Of a stretch of DNA of 6,167 nt, positions 5,569 through 6,167 are shown one piece after another. Below the pieces are notes generated by a model, which saw nothing but the letters and a program-made list of their open reading frames with translations, was not told the DNA's origin and made no database searches. The DNA is from Alphaproteobacteria bacterium (GTDB taxonomy: Bacteria; Pseudomonadota; Alphaproteobacteria; Acetobacterales; Acetobacteraceae). Positions within the stretch are counted from its first letter, which is position 1. Each line of letters starts with the position of its first letter. Made by a program: the position numbers and the translations under genes. The DNA lies in contig JAAFHD010000224.1 in the NCBI GenBank assembly GCA_013298245.1, forward strand, positions 1-6,167, read 5' to 3'.

Positions 5569-5982
5569 TCAGAAGCCACCGAGGACGGCGATGGCGGCGG
5601 CCATCATCAGGATGTTGGCGATGACCGAGAGGCGGTGCAGGCGGGAGAAGCGGCGCGCGGCGTCGGCGTCGCCGGTGGCGCGTTGTTCACCAAGGGTGTT
5701 GATGCGCGGCGTGAGGGCCTGGCGCGACCAGATGGCGATGCCGGCCAGGGCCGCCATGATGCCGGCGGCTGTGCCGGACAGCGGGATCAGCGCGACGGCG
5801 GCACCGGCGGCGGTGGCGAAGACGAAGAGGTAGTAGACCGGGAAGAGCGCGCGCAGGAACTGGCCCGCAGCCTCGCGCGGGAGCGCGCGATGCGTGATGG
5901 GGGCGACGGCGATGGTGAAGAAGACCATGGCGCCGAGGCAGAGCGCGGTGGCGAAAAGGGAGAGGGTGGCGAGGATGGACAT
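5569..5982 (-). CDS. DUF4149 family membrane protein
   Basis: The 137-residue protein is mostly hydrophobic with about four predicted membrane helices: residues 3-28 (LATLSLFATALCLGAMVFF), 44-66 (LFPVYYLFVFATAAGAAVALI), 70-86 and 117-136 near the C-terminus. A short charged loop (TPRINTLGEQRATGDADAARRFSRLHR) precedes the last helix. The early APITHRALP after helix 1, the PVYY motif and TPRIN before the loop fit the DUF4149/TMEM205-like family, whose role is not known. The start at 5982 is preceded by a close GAGG, which is weak. It reads in the same direction as the TRAP receptor gene 63 bases downstream, and no functional link can be shown. Confidence 0.75.
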   Translation of the reverse strand: MSILATLSLFATALCLGAMVFFTIAVAPITHRALPREAAGQFLRALFPVYYLFVFATAAGAAVALIPLSGTAAGIMAALAGIAIWSRQALTPRINTLGEQRATGDADAARRFSRLHRLSVIANILMMAAAIAVLGGF

Positions 5983-6011
5983 GCCCTCACCATGCCATGC
6001 GGGGATGCGCG

Positions 6012-6040
6012 TTGAAATCGGGCGGGCGGGGGCGCAATAT
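6012..6040 (+). promoter_or_regulatory. Possible promoter of the antitoxin gene
   Basis: TTGAAA (6012-6017), one mismatch from the -35 consensus, is followed after 17 bases by CAATAT (6035-6040), a 3/6 match to the -10 box. The ATG begins eight bases past the -10, so a leaderless or nearly leaderless transcript is suggested, in agreement with no Shine-Dalgarno. These are AT-rich islands in a GC-rich gap of 65 bases. Confidence 0.45.
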
Positions 6041-6047
6041 CGCCGCC

Positions 6048-6167
6048 ATGAACATCGCCGTTGGTGACGCAGCGCTGCAACTGGCCGACCTCATCCGCCG
6101 CGCGGAAGCGGGGGAGGAGGTGGTGCTGACGCGCGATGGGCAGGCGGTGGTGCGGATGACGGCGGTG
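6048..6167 (+). CDS. Phd/YefM/VapB-like antitoxin, N-terminal part
   Basis: The frame starts at ATG 6048 and runs off the right edge after 40 codons: MNIAVGDAALQLADLIRRAE, then AGEEVVLTRDGQAVVRMTAV. The pattern of a short strand, a helix A..QLADLIRRAEAGEEV, then V.LTRDGQAV.R is the DNA-binding half of Phd/YefM-fold antitoxins, often paired with VapC PIN-domain toxins. These proteins repress their own promoter and neutralise a toxin encoded just downstream. The partner is beyond the window, so the toxin type is unknown. It is divergent from the DUF4149 gene. No ribosome-binding site is visible; a leaderless start is possible. Confidence 0.82.
   Translation, partial: MNIAVGDAALQLADLIRRAEAGEEVVLTRDGQAVVRMTAV

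Overview
The window is a GC-rich piece of bacterial chromosome. The codon use, the gene families and the TakP-like TRAP receptor fit an alphaproteobacterium, most likely an Acetobacteraceae member such as Roseomonas; that placement is inference from style, not a search. It holds eight fully contained or nearly complete protein genes and one partial gene at each edge. No rRNA, tRNA, CRISPR array or transposase gene was seen.

Layout. Positions 1-637 (+) carry a TacA/TacT-type toxin-antitoxin pair: the tail of a DUF1778 antitoxin overlapping a complete GNAT acetyltransferase toxin. Positions 682-2936 (-) carry a two-gene operon, an M81/MlrC-family metallopeptidase followed by undecaprenyl-diphosphatase UppP, joined by a one-base stop/start overlap. 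A 89-bp divergent control region (2937-3025) with a nested set of AGGTCA/TGACCT inverted repeats separates it from a rightward operon (3026-4230): an XRE regulator with an MmyB-like ligand-binding domain and an NTF2-like protein, overlapping by four bases.

Positions 4228-4391 are a 164-bp non-coding element with perfect terminal inverted repeats that begin and end in TA. It looks like a MITE of the IS630/Tc1-mariner type, and its left end supplies the stop codon of the NTF2-like gene. Its right end abuts a strong GC-rich palindrome (4392-4415) lying just past the end of a leftward gene for a DctP/TakP-family TRAP periplasmic receptor (4423-5505). Upstream of that is a small DUF4149 membrane protein (5569-5982, -). 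At the right edge, a divergent gene starts at 6048 (+) and encodes the first 40 residues of a Phd/YefM/VapB-like antitoxin.

How the parts may work together. The two edges are toxin-antitoxin modules flanking metabolic and envelope genes. The XRE/MmyB-like regulator is the obvious candidate to bind the palindromes between itself and mlrC, which overlap a possible mlrC promoter, so a ligand-responsive switch on mlrC-uppP is plausible but unproven. The most distinctive features are the MITE-like element that provides a stop codon and the operator cluster. I did not find a clear new multi-gene defence or biosynthetic system.
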